The position numbers and the translations under genes were made by a program. Shown here one piece after another: positions 22,807 through 24,133 of a DNA stretch of 24,133 nucleotides. Origin of the DNA: Alphaproteobacteria bacterium (lineage in GTDB: Bacteria; Pseudomonadota; Alphaproteobacteria; Rhizobiales; Beijerinckiaceae); contig RFZR01000004.1 of assembly GCA_009920595.1 (NCBI GenBank), forward strand, positions 1-24,133, given 5' to 3'. Position 1 is the first letter of the stretch, and every line of letters starts with the position of its first letter. The notes under the pieces are model-generated. The model searched no databases. It saw nothing but the letters and a program-made list of their open reading frames with translations, and had not been told where the DNA came from.

Positions 22807-22830
22807 AGAGCGGGGGAACCCCCGCTCTTT
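22807..22830 (+). terminator. Intrinsic terminator between coxA and ctaB
   Basis: AGAGCGGGGG (22807-22816) and CCCCCGCTCT (22819-22828) form a GC-rich stem of about nine pairs with a minimal loop, followed by TTT and then CC. The short U-run suggests partial termination, lowering transcription of ctaB, coxF and ctaG relative to the structural subunits coxB and coxA. Confidence 0.7.
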
Positions 22831-22856
22831 CCTGTTACGGAACAACAACGCTCGCC

Positions 22857-23819
22857 ATGACGATTGCCGCTGAACGTCTTGATCCCGCTTCACCCGCTTA
22901 TGACGAAGAGCGGCCGACAATCGCTTTTGGCACTGCGCGCGATTATTATGAGCTCTTAAAACCGCGCGTGATGCAGCTTGTGATCTTCACAGCGCTTGTG
23001 GGCATGCTCACATCACCAGAAGCGATCAATCCGATTCTCGGCTTTGCGAGTCTACTTGCGATTGCCGTCGGTGCGGGTGCATCGGGCTGCCTCAATATGT
23101 GGTATGACGCGAGCATTGATGCGCTGATGGCGCGCACATCGAAGCGTCCGATTCCTGCAGGCGCAGTGAAGCCCGATGAAGCGCTCGCTTTCGGCATGAC
23201 GCTTTCGATTGGATCGGTTTTGTTTCTTGGATTGATTGCGAATTGGCAATCGGCGGCGTTTCTCGCTTTCACGATTTTCTTCTATGTCGTGATTTACACA
23301 ATGTGGCTCAAACATTGGACAGCACAGAACATCGTGATCGGCGGTGCTGCGGGCGCGTTCCCTCCCATGATCGGTTATATGGCGGTCACGGGCAGCGTGA
23401 GCCTTGAGAGCTTTCTCTATTTCCTTTTGATCTTTATCTGGACGCCACCGCATTTCTGGGCCTTGGCTCTTGTGAAGAGCAATGAATATGCGCGTGCGGG
23501 TGTGCCGATGTTGCCTGTTGTTGCAGGACCTGATGCCACGCGTTTGCAAATCCTGATCTACTCGCTCGCGCTCATTCCGGTGGGCATGGCACCGGCGTTG
23601 ATTTCAAATGCCGGGTGGATTTATCTCTTTGTTGCCACAGCGTTTGGCATCGTGCTCGCTTATTATGCCTATGATCTTTATCGCAAACGTGAAGGGGACG
23701 AAGGGCGCAAAGCCGCGTTCCGTTTGTTCGGTACATCAATCATCTATCTGTTCGCTCTCTTTGGTGCGCGTCTGGTTGAGCAGTTACTTCCCTATATTCC
23801 GTGGAGTTTGATGAAATGA
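22857..23819 (+). CDS. ctaB: Protoheme IX farnesyltransferase (heme O synthase)
   Basis: Adds a farnesyl group to heme b to make heme O, the precursor of the heme A used by CoxA, in the inner membrane. The 320-residue protein has about nine membrane segments; the UbiA-superfamily prenyl-diphosphate motif is CLNMWYDASIDALMARTSKR (78-97), followed by PIPAG. LLKPRVMQL (33-41) is typical of CtaB, and WTPPHFWALAL with SNEYARAGVPMLPVVAG forms the second conserved region. This distinguishes it from the UbiA at 7918. The ribosome-binding site of ATG 22857 is poor (GGAA, too distant). Its stop overlaps the next gene by 4 bases. Confidence 0.96.
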   Translation: MTIAAERLDPASPAYDEERPTIAFGTARDYYELLKPRVMQLVIFTALVGMLTSPEAINPILGFASLLAIAVGAGASGCLNMWYDASIDALMARTSKRPIPAGAVKPDEALAFGMTLSIGSVLFLGLIANWQSAAFLAFTIFFYVVIYTMWLKHWTAQNIVIGGAAGAFPPMIGYMAVTGSVSLESFLYFLLIFIWTPPHFWALALVKSNEYARAGVPMLPVVAGPDATRLQILIYSLALIPVGMAPALISNAGWIYLFVATAFGIVLAYYAYDLYRKREGDEGRKAAFRLFGTSIIYLFALFGARLVEQLLPYIPWSLMK

Positions 23820-23977
23820 GCAGCCCTTCGCATCTGCAGGAATTGACCGAGGAAGAACTTCGTCGCCGCAACGCCCGTTCGCGTGCGCTCGGGTGGTTTT
23901 TAGGCGCGCTGGTCATTCTGTTTTTCGTTGTCACCATCGCCAAACTTGGCGGCAATGTAATGAACCGTCCGATCTGA
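23816..23977 (+). CDS. Small CoxF-like membrane protein
   Basis: A 53-residue protein, MSSPSHLQELTEEELRRRNA..., with a charged N-terminal half (9-24), one membrane helix (about 25-43: ALGWFLGALVILFFVVTIAK) and a short tail ending NVMNRPI. Its size, layout and position between ctaB and ctaG match the small CoxF-like proteins of alphaproteobacterial cox operons; their role is presumed to be oxidase assembly but is not established. ATG 23816 overlaps the ctaB stop (ATGA), so translation is probably coupled, and ctaG starts 3 bases after its stop. The coding call rests on tight packing and hydropathy. Confidence 0.82.
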   Translation: MSSPSHLQELTEEELRRRNARSRALGWFLGALVILFFVVTIAKLGGNVMNRPI

Positions 23978-23980
23978 TCC

Positions 23981-24133
23981 ATGTCTGAAGCGCCATCCCC
24001 TCGCATCGCTTCCAATCGCACAACGCTCATCGCGTGCGTCGCGCTTGTGGGTGTGATGGTGGGCGCGGCCTATGCGGCGGTTCCGCTTTATCGACTCTTT
24101 TGCCAATTGACGGGTTTTGGCGGCACGACACAG
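23981..24133 (+). CDS. ctaG: Cytochrome c oxidase assembly protein CtaG/Cox11, N-terminal part
   Basis: Copper chaperone that helps insert CuB into subunit I; anchored in the inner membrane with a periplasmic copper-binding domain. Only the first 51 residues are visible before the window ends. They show a short polar N-terminus, one membrane helix (about 14-35) and the conserved junction AAVPLYRLFCQLTGFGGTTQ (32-51), whose C41 is the conserved Cys after the helix. The copper-binding CFCF motif lies beyond the edge. It starts 3 bases after the CoxF-like gene. Gene order predicts coxC (subunit III) next. Confidence 0.94.
   Translation, partial: MSEAPSPRIASNRTTLIACVALVGVMVGAAYAAVPLYRLFCQLTGFGGTTQ

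Noticed and set aside
1..24133. CRISPR array, mobile element, tRNA or prophage
   Set aside because: No regularly spaced repeats, transposase, integrase or cloverleaf-like sequence was seen on either strand.

Overview
The window looks like a stretch of core chromosome from an alphaproteobacterium, most likely of the Hyphomicrobiales (Rhizobiales) type. The reasons are the gene orders ispH-thrB-rnhA, DUF4170-DUF374 acyltransferase-waaA-lpxK, and coxB-coxA-ctaB-coxF-ctaG, together with a split glycine decarboxylase (gcvPA/gcvPB), an alphaproteobacterial-type glutamate-cysteine ligase and an IalB-family protein. Base composition by eye is moderate GC and even along the window. I see no insertion sequence, phage gene, CRISPR array, tRNA or rRNA, and no sign of recent transfer.

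Layout. 1-2350 (minus): ispH, thrB and rnhA (rnhA runs off the left edge) form a tight operon. 2449-5086 (plus): a HAD-family hydrolase, a MATE efflux transporter and a DUF937-like protein. 5101-7295 (minus): rsmE then gshA. 7453-12191 (plus): a secreted four-cysteine protein, ubiA, DUF4170, a DUF374 lysophospholipid acyltransferase, waaA and lpxK; the last three overlap by 4 bases at each junction and belong to lipid A/Kdo synthesis. 12188-13873 (minus): a DUF2093 protein and xseA. 13972-18484 (minus): the complete glycine cleavage cluster gcvT-gcvH-gcvPA-gcvPB, preceded by a tandem glycine riboswitch (18544-18755) and a candidate promoter. 18823-19948 (minus): a lipoprotein and an IalB-family protein. 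20231-24133 (plus): the cytochrome c oxidase operon coxB, coxA, ctaB, a small CoxF-like membrane protein and the start of ctaG, which is cut by the right edge.

How the parts work together. The gcv genes encode all dedicated subunits of glycine cleavage (P as two chains, H, T) under a glycine-sensing leader. The leader has a legible expression platform: a strand just after aptamer 2 is perfectly complementary to the gcvT Shine-Dalgarno region, and the same strand can instead form a local hairpin. The cox genes encode the two catalytic subunits of an aa3-type oxidase plus heme O synthase and the CuB chaperone.

Most interesting observation. Two of the three protein ligands of the oxidase's non-redox Mg/Mn site appear changed together: the Glu of the CuA loop in CoxB is Arg (R233) and the Asp of the HD pair in CoxA is Asn (N388). 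An Arg that normally sits by the heme propionates is also His (H458). All CuA, CuB, heme and proton-channel residues I checked are intact, so this looks like a functional oxidase with a remodelled, possibly metal-free, subunit interface. No wholly new gene system was found; the rest is ordinary core genome with a few regulatory structures worth testing.
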